From: Halicephalobus mephisto
Taxonomy: Eukaryota > Nematoda > Chromadorea > Rhabditida > Panagrolaimidae
Direction: 5' to 3'
NCBI GenBank assembly: GCA_009193035.1
Contig: SWDT01000010.1
Coordinates: 620,001-684,000, forward strand
DNA length: 64,000 nt
The notes under the pieces are model-generated. The model made no database searches, was not told the origin of the DNA, and worked only from the letters and a program-made list of their open reading frames with translations. Both the position numbers and the translations under genes were made by a program. Of the stretch, positions 45,405 to 57,015 are shown in pieces (within the stretch, counting starts at the first letter, position 1; the number at the start of each line of letters is the position of its first letter).

Positions 45405-45785
45405 AGAGAATTTAGGGACACAACGCCAATGTTAGAAAAAAATTTATTAAAAGAGAGTTTAGGAACACAACGCCAATGCCAGAAAAAAATTTATTAAAAG
45501 AGAGTTTAGGAACACAACGCCAATGCCAGAAAAAAATTTATTAAAAGAGAGTTTAGGAACACAACGCCAATGTCAGGAAAAAATTTATTAAAAGAGAAAG
45601 TTTAGGGACACAACGCCAATCTCAAGAAAAAATTTACTAAAAGAGAGAGTTTAGGAACACAACGCCAATGCCAGGAAAAAATTTATTAAGAAAAAGTTTA
45701 GGAACACAACGCCAATGTTAGAAAAAAATTTATTAAAAGAGAGTTTAGGGACACAACGCCAATGCCAGAAAAAAATTTATTAAAT
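45405..45785. repeat. Minisatellite, 47-bp unit, 8 copies
   Basis: Unit: a purine-rich start (gagagtttaggaacacaacg), then ccaatgccag and an A/T tail (aaaaaaatttattaaaa). The eight copies differ by single bases and short indels. The last copy abuts a fragment of MITE family 2 (cgtgtcgggaccggttttgc, about 45787). Confidence 0.92.
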
Positions 45786-46814
45786 GTCGTGTCGGGACCG
45801 GTTTTGCTCTTTCATGTGATATTTTTGTTTTTTAACATCCGATCGTTCTTTGAAATCCGCATGTTACGTATTGTTGGAAGCAGTTGGAAAAAAAACATTT
45901 AATATTGGAAATTTATTAAATAAGTTATAAATGTAAAAAATGGTCCTGAAACGATATCCAATAACATAAATTTTTGTCTTGCTTTTTATAAATGAAGAAA
46001 TTTATAAAAAATTAAAGATATTTTTGGATTTTTTTAAACTTAAAATTGAGTACATTGTCCACATGAAGATGTTCCAAAAAATCCAAAATGTTTTTTATTT
46101 TTTTTAACTCTCAAAAATTTACCATAATTTTATTAATTTTTATAAGCATATTTTAAAAATATTCCAAAATTTTCAATGTCAAATAATTTCCGGAAAAGTT
46201 ACCGTAATCTTGATTTATTTTTGTTTTTATAACCGGAAACTCCTTTTCAAAAATTTTCCAAAAAAATCTTTGGTTTTTCCGGGATATTTAGACTTTTAAA
46301 TTACTTCAAAAAACTAAACAGTTACTTTTAAAGCCGTTTTGAATAATAACTAAAAATTTCACGACTTCGACCAGACATGTCATTTCGAAATAAAATAGAC
46401 CAAAAGTTACAAGTTCAAATCCATCAAAAACGGTCAAATCGGTCATTCGTCAAAATGTTTTCACTTTTCAATTTGGAAAATATTAAAATTGGGTTTTAAA
46501 TTTAAAAAAATAATTTTCATAAAAATTCCCAAAGCAATAGTTTAAAAATAATATGGAAGAAAAATGTTTCATTGTTATTTTTCTTTCCCGGAAAAAGCTG
46601 AAACCGTCGGCGGTTCTATTCAAAAACAGAAGGCGAAAATTGTTGCGAACACAAAGTTGCAAGTTCCAAGTCGGGAGAAGGCGACAGATGATGACTCCCT
46701 CGAGGGAAAAGAACAATGAAGTAGGAAAATCTGGCAAGAATTTTTAGAAAATAAACAAAAACTAAAGTTTCAGAGAAACAGGTTTGGCAAAAGGAAGTTG
46801 TTGAAAATAGGAAC

Positions 46815-47390
46815 ATAAAATTAAAAACAAAACGCCAAAAAGTTGGATTTTTGATAAATTTATAAAAATTAAATTCTTTATATCTTTGACAATTCATTGA
46901 TAATTTTATTTGATGCCTTGGCAAAGTGCGAAAATTCTCAATTATGTGATTTTTGAATTCAGAACAAAATGCCAAAGAGTTGGATTTTTGATAAATTTAT
47001 AAAAATAAAATTCTTTATATCTTTGACAATTCATTGATAATTTTATTTGATGCCTTGGCAAAGTGCGAAGACTGCCAATTATGTGATTTTTGAATTCAGA
47101 ACAGAACGCCAAAAAGTTGGATTTTTGATAAATTTAAAAAAATAAAATTTTTCATAATCCTGATATCTTATTAATAATCATGTTCGGCATCTTGACAAAG
47201 TATGAAAATTCCTAATGTAAAACTACTAAATTTAGAACAGAACGCCAAAAAGCTAAATTTTTGATAGATTTAAAAACTAACTTTTCTGCAATTCTGATGA
47301 TCCATCAATGGCCATGTCTACTACCTTAACAAAGTACGATAACTGTCAAATATAAAATTTCTGAATTCAGAACAGAAGGCCAAAGTATAA
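46815..47390. repeat. Tandem repeat, ~137-bp unit
   Basis: Four to five copies are recognised by aacgccaaaaagttggattt near 46827, 46964, 47103 and 47237. The copies diverge from left to right; the first two are near identical. Confidence 0.9.
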
Positions 47391-47755
47391 TTCAAAAAAT
47401 TTTAAAATTCAAAATATTTTAAAAATTCAAAAAATTTGTCAAAAACAAAATTCATTTTTGATTTTTGATTAAAATAATTTCAAAAAATTGAACAAAAATC
47501 AAAAAATTATTCAAACCTATTTTTCGTCTTTATTGAAAAAACAGACATCTCTAATTCAATTTCCTCCGGCCACAAAAACTGAGCAAAGAGCGAGTTATTC
47601 AAAAACTTTTTATTTTCGCGCGTCGAAGCATGAATTCTGGATATTTTGCGTTTTCGATTTGATGTTGAATATGGCTATTTTTCGTGCGCAAAAGAAACAT
47701 TCAAAAATACGAATGAACCAGGAAAATAATACGACATATTTGGTTTTTCATCAAA

Positions 47756-48075
47756 AGGAAAATTTTAAAATTTTTTCTAAAAAAACAAATTTCTTCAAAA
47801 ATTTTAAATTTTTCTCGAAAAAAAACAAATTTCTTTAAAAATATTAAAATTCTTCCTAAAAAAACAAATTTCTTTTAAAATTTTAAATTTTTTTCTAAAA
47901 AAACAAATTTCTTTTAAAATTTTAAAATTTTTTTTAAAAAAACAAATTTCTTTAAAAATTTTAAATTTTTTTCGAAAAAAAAACTAAATTTCTTTTAAAA
48001 TTTTTTAATTTTTTTTTTCAAAAATAACAAATTTCTGGAAAATTTTTAATTTTTCTTTAAAAAAACATTAAATTT
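47756..48075. repeat. A/T-rich tandem repeat, ~40-bp unit
   Basis: About seven degenerate copies of aaaaaacaaatttcttt followed by aaaattttaaattttt. It is nearly pure A/T with only the aaaCaaattt cytosine conserved. Confidence 0.85.
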
Positions 48076-48484
48076 TTTTAAGACTTAATTAATGCAAAAA
48101 ACACTTGAATATGGGTCAAAATGATGCCGACTCAGGAAAAGGAGTCTTTGACGCCTTTTTCTCAAGTACCTACTTGAAAGGTCAAAACTGAATAAATCTC
48201 TTTTTTGATTGGTCAAGGTCGGGTATTTCGCGGATTCAGTTTTGTCTATTTTGTTTTTGGCAACAATTGAAACCCGTTGTTTAGGTCCATTTGCAAGGAC
48301 AAATTTGAAACGGGAGAGTCAATTTAATCCGGCGATTCTGGTCTTGAATAAATCACAGCGGGAGAACTGCCAGAGTGGAACGATTTCGCGGATTTAGAGG
48401 GACAATAAGACTATACACGTATCGAGTAAAAAAGTAAAGTTAATTTACGAAATTGATGATAGTTAAAAAACAGATTTATTTAAA

Positions 48485-48674
48485 TTTAGTCCTCACACGA
48501 AGGACAAAAATGCTCTTTTTAATCCACTTTCAATGGCTTCCGGATGACTTTTCAGAATTTTCTATATCTAGTGGATAAACGATAATACAGATTTCATTGC
48601 AAAAAATTCCGTAAAAAATTTCAATTAAATTACTGATTTTCGGATTCGAAACCATCATTCGCGTCGGGACCAAA
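48485..48674. mobile_element. MITE, family 2, diverged copy
   Basis: The left end tttagtcctcacacgaa and right end ttcgcgtcgggaccaaa are inverted and match the ends of the copies at 39737 and 50072. The interior is diverged. Confidence 0.6.
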
Positions 48675-49220
48675 GTTGAAAAATCAGACTTGATCTTTTG
48701 AATTTCGAAATAAAAACAGAAATTTTTAAAGAAATCCATACAACTTACGGTAGAAGGATACTGTGGAATTTTTATCTTTAGTTTTGTATATTAATTGGGA
48801 TTTTTAAAATTGTATTTTACAACTTTATAAACAGAAGTCATAATTTAACGAAATAATGACTATATACTGTATTATTAAAATTAATAAAAATTGGAAGATT
48901 TTCTTCAAAATTAAGCCTATGGCAGACCGTAAAGCTACGTTTCTGTCCTAAGCATTTATGTTCTAATTTTTAAAACTTTCATTTAAAAATCAAAAACAAT
49001 TTTAAATAACTTTATATCTGTTATACAATATCTTAAAAACCATTTTAGATAAATTTCTACTTTTATAAAGTTTTGATATAAAATTTGACATATCTTTAAA
49101 ATCCAAAGTTAGTCTTCAGAATCCTGGATTCTGAAGCTTAGTTATTGATTCTGATTTTAGATTCAGAATCTATGGGTTTTATTACGTTATTGTAAGTACT
49201 TTTTTGAGTTATAATTGCAG

Positions 49221-49372
49221 AAGTGGAATATGAATGTTCGGGACAGGAAAGTCGGATAACCATGGCAGACAGCTCAACTTCCTGTCAGCCAGACGTCACT
49301 TTGTCCTTCTTTAATGCCGATCTCTGGGATACATGTGTCCTAGTTCGAAAACACACCAAAGACCACCTATTA
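49221..49372 (+). CDS. Possible orphan exon
   Basis: After a ttgcag acceptor (ends 49220), a frame with three cysteines reads EYECSGQESRITMADSSTSC, then QPDVTLSFFNADLWDTCVLV, to a stop near 49370. Codon choice looks coding-like compared with the A/T-rich surroundings. No partner exon was found, so it may be a remnant or a chance frame. Confidence 0.25.
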
Positions 49373-50071
49373 TAAAGTCCCAAGAACTCCCAGAAATTTT
49401 GTTTTTAATTTGAACTACGAGACAGAAAAAATTCGTCTAGGCACCTCCCACGAAGAACCTTTCAACATCGAAAAATCAACTGATTTTTTTATTTTTCAAA
49501 TATTTTCAGGACAAAAATATTTAAAACTGGTCAACAAAAGTGCCAAAGGCAAATGTCAGCTGCTAAATTGGCGATTGATCAAAAGTTGCAACTGGCTCTT
49601 TAGCGACAATATTTTGATCTACCTGGATATCCGGGAATCATCCATCACGACAACGGCATCTGAGAATTTCGAAATGAATGAAAATTGACAGTCAATTAAT
49701 TATAAAAGATGGACTAGAAGAATGTCTAGATCGGAACTGATGGTTCAACTCAGTTCAAACGCATCATTGCCATGGGGCATTTTTTAAATCACGTTTTTCG
49801 TTGTAAAAGTAAATCAATTTCAAGATCACCAAAACATGAACTGACAGAAATTTAGAAAATAGCAAAAAATAAAAATATTCTCCAAAAAATGAAATATTTG
49901 GCATTCAAGTCATTTCGCCAAAGAAATAGAAATCTTGGCAATTGAGACAGATTGCCAAAGGAATAAAATCTTGGCAATGGAGACAGATTGCCAAAAGTGA
50001 TTCTTTGTTAAAGAAATTTGAAAAAAAACACGGAATTTTTTAAATTCTAAAAAAAAATCGAATTATTTAAT

Positions 50072-50265
50072 TTTGGTCCCGACACGAATGATATTTTTAT
50101 TAAATTTAAACATCCGTAACTTTGTTGAAATTTATTATTTTTCGGAAAACTTTTTTTTAAAATAAAGTTTAAGTTCTCCTTTATTTAATAAATATGAAAA
50201 AGAATCTAAATATTATTTCAAATTATTGAAAATTAAGTTAAATTATTTTTCGCGTCAGGACCAAA
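50072..50265. mobile_element. MITE, family 2, copy 2
   Basis: More than 90% identical to 39737-39932 over its length, including about 20 bp beyond each inverted end (aaatcgaattatttaa at the left, ttgcaaaaaccagttttg at the right). Confidence 0.8.
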
Positions 50266-50651
50266 TTGCAAAAACCAGTTTTGTTTAAATTTTGCTAAAT
50301 TTGGACAAGCCTCACTGGAATCAAGTGCAGCAGAGTGATGAAGCCAAGAAAGGCAATTCATAAGCGATTACCGGTTGTGACCAGTCAAAACAAGAAAATG
50401 CCGCTCAGAAATGCGCGAACGAGAGTCGTTAATGAATGCAAGACTGACAGTTCTTGCATAAGCTTTTCCTCATTGAATAAATTTCGCAAAATCTCTACCT
50501 TTCAGAAACAGTTCCTCATTAACGAGGTTTCAATCTTGTTTACATGACCTGGTGAGACCTAGTGAAAAAACTTGAAAAATAAGGCCTTTGTTGTTGGACG
50601 GCTGTTCCTAGTTCACTCTCAAATTGCGCAAGGTCAAAAACAAATCCGCCG

Positions 50652-50718
50652 TCTGGTCGATTTGGCTAATCTCTTATTCGTTTTTTGAATAAGAACGAAA
50701 AAGCAGTTGTCGACCAGA
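50652..50718. other. Nested palindrome
   Basis: tctggtcga (50652-50660) pairs with tcgaccaga (50710-50718), and cttattc (50673-50679) pairs with gaataag (50687-50693) inside it. It would form a two-stem hairpin. No known RNA family is recognised. Confidence 0.4.
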
Positions 50719-51079
50719 TGACCGTCTGGTGCTATTTTTCGATGTTCGATGGAGGGCCCAACTTGGTCAGCCAGGGATAAGGAAGTAATAGACCTGTTCG
50801 AAATCGTTATTGATGATTGATTTATGAACGACAAAAGTAATAACAGATTACGGTAAGAAAAAGGAAGTTTTAGTTTTGAGAAAAATTAAAAACTTTTTTG
50901 ACATTATGGACATTTCGCAAAAAATTAAAAATACTTTCGGCATTATGGACATTTCGCCAAAGACGTCCATTAGCATTGTGGACAGTTTTCTAAAGATTAA
51001 AAATATTTTGGACATTAGGGCCACTTCGCTAAAGACGTTTATTGGCACTATGGACTTTTTATCCTAAAATATTTTCGAC

Positions 51080-51345
51080 TAAGTGTCTTCAATGCTAAAA
51101 ATATTTATTGGCATTAAGAACACTTTGCTAAAAGTTGAAGAATTTTTGGCATTAAGAACACTTTGCCAAAAGTAGAAGAATTTTTGGCATTATGGACACT
51201 TTGCCAAAAGTAGAAGAATTTTTGGCATTAAGGACGCTTTGCCAAAAGTTGAAGAATTTTTGGCATTATGGACACTTTGCCAAAAGTTGAAGAATTTTTG
51301 GCATTAAGGACACTTTGCCAAAAATACCCATTGGCATTAAACATA
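51080..51345. repeat. Tandem repeat, 38-bp unit
   Basis: Six or so copies of tttttggcattatggacact followed by ttgccaaaagtagaagaa, with exact 38-bp spacing. Degenerate relatives (gacattatggacatttcgc) extend back to about 50890. Confidence 0.88.
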
Positions 51346-52481
51346 TTTAACCAAAACTTCAAAAATCAAATTTTGGCATTGACGGATTTTTTGCCAAATA
51401 TATAACGCTTTACTAAAAAGTCATTTTTAATATTATAGACAACTTAAAATTTTCATTTTACCCATAATTAGAAATTCAATCAAACATTCAAGACCCTCGT
51501 CTTCTCGACTTTCAACTCCCGAACCTAATCCTGGTTCCACAGTTATTAGCCACAATTTGTCCAGTTTCCCACCAGAGTCATCATCTCAATTGGAAGTACT
51601 TTCAATAATTTACCCAAAAATTTTCAAAACTTACACTAGTTGCTGAAAATTTTCCTTAAAACAATTTCATCGGGAAAGTCGGAAAGGGTTTTCTTAATTG
51701 GCCATTCTCCAAATGTAGTTTTCTTCCGAAAAGCAAAGAAAGCCGTTTCAGTTTCTCACTGGTTCATCGTCGTTTTCAAAACAGAGTTGGTTCTTTTGCG
51801 CACCGGAAACGGCAGCTATCCACTGCATTAAATTTTGACCGTTCCAAAACGATGAAATAATTATCCACCAAGACCGGGGAAGTAATTCAATTTATAAAGT
51901 TAGGCCCTAAGGGTAAATTTCGGCGAAAATTTAGGAATGCTTGAAAGGTTTAAATAATGGATTACTGTAGGGTAATTGATGATTATTTTTGTCGAAAATC
52001 GGTTTTGAATGAATTTTGATCATTTTTAAAATTATAAAATATTATTAAAATTAATATTCTTTACAGTATCAAATTTACAATAGTTTTTTAAATTTTAAAA
52101 ATTATTTAAATTCATTTCTAATTTTATTTATTTTCCAAAATTATACTTATTTTGAAAAATTTAATATTAAACATTATCCAATTTGTAAAAAATTATCAAC
52201 AATTTCTTCAATTCGAAATATTTTAAAAACTATCAAGATGTTAATAAAACTCTGAATTTAATTTTAAAATGAAAACTTGACAATTGTCATCGTAATAACT
52301 TTACTAATCCTTTTCGATCAGCTGTTCACTGATTTAAACCGCTCAAATCACAACTATGGAACCAAAAATCCACCAAAAAGTAAAAACTCCAAGAACCCAA
52401 ATTCCACTAGTCCAATTTTTGCTCCAATATTCATTTAAAAGTATTTTTATCAATTATTCGATACCGTAATTTGATAAAAGT

Positions 52482-54987
52482 TCATTGTTTTCTTTCCGTA
52501 GAAGGAGAAGTAGAAATCGTCAACCCAAGAGCTGCAGCTTCTCGTTCTGCCCAAGCTCTTATAGATTTCTCATCTTGTCCTTCTGGAAAATCATCTTCTG
52601 CATTTAAAGCATCAACAATGAAGGACCTATGAGCTTCAAGAAGTTCAAATGACCCTTCCTCATCAAAAAATTCATCTGGTTCTGATGAACATTCTAAAAC
52701 AAAAATTTAAAAACTTAAATTAAAACTAATCCTTACCTTTCGAGCCTACTAGTTGTCTAAACGCTGCCAAACTAGTACCACTATAGTCGTTAAAATCAAG
52801 AACGACTCTAGTATTTCGTAATCTCACTTGATTAGGCTCACATACAGTTCCCCCAAGAACTATTGTCACAGACTCTCCCCCAGTTTCCGTCTTGAAAGCT
52901 TTTACAAGTTCTTGTATCGGTTTAGCCGTTACCAATATACACGAGCTCAGATCAATATAGATGAGATTTCTCAAAGACGATAAAGCCTCTATTCCTTCAT
53001 CACCTAAGTAGATACAATTTCTCAAATATATCGTTGTCAATTTCAAACACGAATCAGCAATTGCTTTGGTTACAGTATTATTTACAGCCGCAATTCCACT
53101 AAGATCCAATTCTTCCAAATTACAAAGTTCTCGCAATTTCAACAGAGACTTTTCAGTTAAAGTAGAGTCAGAACCAGCAAAAGCTATTGAAAGTTTTTGG
53201 AGATTTTTCAAATCTTCTACAATCTTCTCTATCAATGTGTCGTTTACCAATGGACTATGATCCAATCTAAAAATTACTTTCTAATTTCTAAAATAACTTT
53301 CAAAAACCTACTCCAATGAAGTAATAGTGTTAATTCTCAGCAATGGAAACAATCCTTCTGTTGTCAATCCGGTAAATCTGTCTCCAGAAAGTGAAAATTC
53401 CTTCAACTCACACAAATGTCTTGAAATCACAGAAATCGCATTATTAGTAATATTACAACATCCATTCAATCTCAACACATGAACATTACTTGATTTAAGA
53501 CAAATATCATCTATAGTTTCATCATCAATCTGTTGACATCCATCCAAGAGAATTTCTTCCAATAACATTCCAAATAACTTAAAACAACGACCTTTGAATC
53601 TTGAACATCCTCTTAAATCCACAAAAGACAAATTTCTTCCACAACTTTGAAACAAAAACCAAAAAATCTTATCTCCAGTTGACTTCATATCCCTATATGA
53701 TACTTTCTTAAGAGCAGACAGAGATCCACTCAATGACCTCAGGGCATCTGCACTTGCATGAACTCCAGACAAATCCAATTCTTGTAAATCTGTACACAAA
53801 TGAGCAATATCTTCAATAGCCTTATCATTGAGCAAATTAATCATCCCAGAAATATCCAATTTTTTCAAATGAATTCTACTTCTCATTAAAATAGATTTCA
53901 ATTGAGAATTTCTTAATGGATTATTCTGATTAAAAAGTCTAATCAATGTAGGATCATCTTTGAAAGACAATTCAGGACAACCCTTCCATGATGCCATCGA
54001 AGCTTCTAAAAATCTTTTCGACACTCTTTCTAGTCTAATTTTGTCAACAATACTCAAATGAGTAAATACATTTTCCAAAACTTTTTTTGGAAGTTCATCT
54101 AACGGAAATATTGTTTGACTTGAACTCGCTGTTCCTGAACTAGACATACTAATAACTGAAGACGATCTTGAAAGTTGTTCTTCTGTTCCATCTCCACTGA
54201 CAATAAATCCAGAACTACTTTGATCACCTTCTCCTGTTGTTCCTCTACTAGTAACACTTACTGTTCTTCTTCTACTTAGAGAAATATATGGTTGAACAGC
54301 CATTTGTTGTCCGTAAAAAACGAGTTCTTCACTAGGAGCATTCAACGCTGCTTGAGCCGCTTCTTCCTTCGCAAAACTAACATGAGCCATCTGGAACTTT
54401 GTTGAGTGTTTTTTCGGAAGAGTTCCATAAGAGCATTTCCTTCTGTCATCCGTCGGAGTTTTGACCATAATAACTTTGCCAAATTTTCCAAAAAATGATT
54501 GTAACTGTGCAACCGTTACTCTAGGAGATATGTTTGTAACTGTAATTCTCTTATCTTCTGAAGATCTCACAGATACAGCAGGTCGAGCAGAAAAGCATAA
54601 AGGAGAAGTGTCAAAATCATCAAAAACAGAACCTGGATCACCTTCATCAGCAACCAACATTGGAAGAAGTCTTCTGTATTTCATAAATTCCAATGCCGAA
54701 TGTGACCAAGTTCTTCTAAAATTAAAAACAAAAAATAATTTTAAAAACTTTCAAACCAACCTTAATCTTCCAATACTAAAGAATTTAGCTCTTGTTACGA
54801 AACTTTGAAATGCTTCTGATAAATCATTCAAACCTTGACTTTCCAAATTCTGACCATGAAGTCTCCTCAATGTCTGGAACATACTTTGAGCTTTGGCTCC
54901 GACAGAAGCCCCAGATGACGGTAAACCCGTTCTGGAAGTTCCTTTTGGAAGAGCACCAAAGTCAGCAAAGGCATTCAATCCAGCCAT
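52482..54987 (-). CDS. RRM, F-box and leucine-rich repeat protein
   Basis: Four exons, 54987-54761, 54715-53312, 53266-52737 and 52693-52482, give about 790 residues with consistent phases. Domains in order: N-terminal region, an RNA-recognition motif about 130-220 (RITVTNISPRVTVAQLQSFF, FGKVIMVKTP, QMAHVSFAKEEAAQAALNAP), a Ser-rich linker (SRSSSVISMSSSGTASSS), an F-box about 277-322 (FPLDELPKKVLENVFTHLS through RLERVSKRFLEAS), then a long series of leucine-rich repeats (LQELDLSGV, LSFVDLRGCSRF, LEEILLDGC, VHVLRLNGCCNIT, LEELDLSGI) and an acidic tail. F-box/LRR proteins recruit substrates to SCF ubiquitin ligases, and the RRM suggests RNA or RNP linkage. The ATG sits one base after a tttgtttag acceptor, so it is probably trans-spliced. 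It lies 153 bp downstream of PIGK, likely its operon partner. Confidence 0.85.
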
Positions 54988-55139
54988 CCTAAACAAATAA
55001 TAAAATTTTTCTAAATTCAAAAATAATTACGGTAAATAAACCGTTAAAATAAATATATAAAAATAAAGCATTTTTAGACCCGCATAATCGAGACAAAGTG
55101 AATAAAAAATAAAAACTGTTACTTCCAAAATTAATAACC
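54988..55139 (-). promoter_or_regulatory. Intercistronic region of a probable operon
   Basis: This is 152 bp between the PIGK stop and the F-box gene ATG, in the typical range for nematode operon spacers, with a trans-splice acceptor tttgtttag ending at 54989. No clear minus-strand AATAAA was seen, and a U-rich element was not identified with confidence. Confidence 0.5.
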
Positions 55140-56844
55140 CTATTCTATGCCAAGATTTTTCCAGCTCATTTTCACTTTTTCCAAATCAACAGCCAATTTT
55201 TGCCATTCTTCTCCTTCTTCAAATTCTTCTGTCAAAGCACGGTGATATTTTCTGACTCCAAAGAAGTCTGCAGCTCTAACATGATCCGGAGAACGTCTGT
55301 AATTTTCCGTGCTGATGCCGACAGTCGAAATGCACTTTTCTTTCGTACAAGCATTGAGGAAATCACTAAGAGAAGCATTACTTTGAAGAGGATCTGGACC
55401 TTTCAAGTTGTCCTCAAGGAACCTATGAGCAAAGTAGGCATATCTGTCAACAACAAACACTCCAATGTCGTCGTCTCTACGGTAACTGAGAGAATCTTCT
55501 CCAACAAGGGAACTAGCAGACGAAATAACGTTGGGACTGGTGATTTCAGAATACATAGAAGCAGATTGACAACTATCGACAATGAAGAGGATTTCGTTGT
55601 ATCTGAAAAAATCAATCAAAAGTCAATTGAAAAGTAATGTTTACCTTTGATTTTTGGACATTGTTTCAATAGCATCAGCCACTTCAGAGGACGTCAACTC
55701 CGTGTGATCTTGGAATTTTAAAAATCCGTCTCCTCCGTGACCTGACATGTAAATCAAGATGTTGCTTTGATGGTCACTCAGCAGTCTTTTGTTTCTTGGG
55801 GTTCCTTCAGGCAATTGCTCAGTCAGAACTCTGATGAAGTTTTCAACACTGACTTCATATCCACGATAATCCACTTCCACATTGAGTCCATAAAGATTCT
55901 CTCTCAGTTCTGGATAGTTATAAATCTCACCTGGAAATCACCGTAATTAACAGTTGAGGAATTTTGTTTAATATTGATTTTCTAGTAATTTATGGAAGAT
56001 ACTTTTCAATAATCACTACAGAGGTAATTCTATCATAAAAAGTTATAATCCGTACATGGATTCATTATTTTTTAGTCCACAGATCTCTAAAAAACTGTTG
56101 AATTATTTTTATAGTCGAAAATATACTTAGATGATATATCCTATAGTTTACAATCAAGTACATCATCATAAATCAAAAATATTCAAAGTTCCTCAATTAA
56201 TTTTAAAAACAAATGATGTCTGGGAAAAAATCAGGTGGAGATAATTGAAAACGATTAATGTCCTAAGTGTTATTCTTCAAACACCGATTTAAGAAATGTG
56301 AATTTGATAATTACATAATAAAAAAAGATAATTTGGAATAAAACAATTTTTAAAAGTTGTTAAAGGAAAATAAGTAAAATTCGACATATGGAATCCAGAT
56401 TAAAAATTGAAATTCATATTCGAAAAATATAAAATATTTATAAATAGAGTTAGTCCGATTTCTAAACAATAAAAAAGTGAGTTTTAAGCTAGTGAAAAAA
56501 AAAGAAAATTGACTGACCTGGATGAGGATTCCGGGCGTTGCATGGAATGTTATCTGACAGCATCATAATAATATTGCTAAAAATTGCACTTTCATATATG
56601 GATTTCACTCAAAATAAAACTCTCACCTATCTGGGATACCGAGACGCTTGATGGATTGATAAATGGAAAGAACGTTGGCGACATGCCGGTAATTGAACCA
56701 GAATCTAGAAGTACAAACAAGAACGGCCCAGTTGTTCGTATGAGTTGATTTGTAGAAGAAATCCTCGATCTTCGGTTCTAGTTTAGATCCGGACGTTCTC
56801 AAAAAAGATAATAAAACAACAAAAATAAAAAAAATCCACTGCAT
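55140..56844 (-). CDS. PIGK: GPI transamidase catalytic subunit PIGK/GPI8
   Basis: Four exons, 56844-56627, 56576-56518, 55930-55645 and 55602-55140, give about 341 residues. The ATG at 56844 is used because the frame further up reaches only a TTG. A signal peptide (MQWIFFIFVVLLSFLRTSG) is followed by the caspase-like C13 fold: NNWAVLVCTSRFWFNYRHVA, IIMMLSDNIPCNARNPHPG, catalytic His in YMSGHGGDGFLKFQD (about 157) and catalytic Cys in ILFIVDSCQSASMYSEI (about 199). It cuts the C-terminal signal of proproteins and attaches the GPI anchor in the ER lumen, as part of a complex with PIGT, GPAA1, PIGS and PIGU. Human PIGK has a C-terminal TM, but here the protein ends after a charged segment (EEWQKLAVDLEKVKMSW) with no TM. 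The 587-nt intron 2 is AT-rich with nothing recognised. Confidence 0.93.
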
Positions 56845-57015
56845 AATTGTTTTCGGAAAAAATAGATCTATAGTCAAACAAAATTGGAGAAAAAGAGATT
56901 AGTCTGGCTCATAGATCGGAACGCCAGCCATTCAGGTCCTTTTGCAATTTTAAATTTTTGTTTTCTTGGTCCAGTTTCAATTTATCGATTGTCCCTTCGG
57001 CCAAAAACGTTTTAA
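56845..57015. promoter_or_regulatory. Upstream region of the PIGK operon
   Basis: Only about 170 bp separate the PIGK start from the left end of the large inverted-repeat element, so the promoter must be compact or lie inside the element. Confidence 0.35.

Larger units (their letters stand above)
44048..52481. other. 8.4 kb gene-poor, repeat-dense block
   Basis: No complete gene was found on either strand. It is dominated by A/T runs, minisatellites (noted separately) and MITE copies. Words ttggca and tgccaa recur throughout. Confidence 0.6.

Noticed and set aside
47488..47838. 116-residue plus-strand frame
   Set aside because: Its second half runs into the 40-bp A/T tandem repeat and is Lys/Phe/Asn low-complexity.
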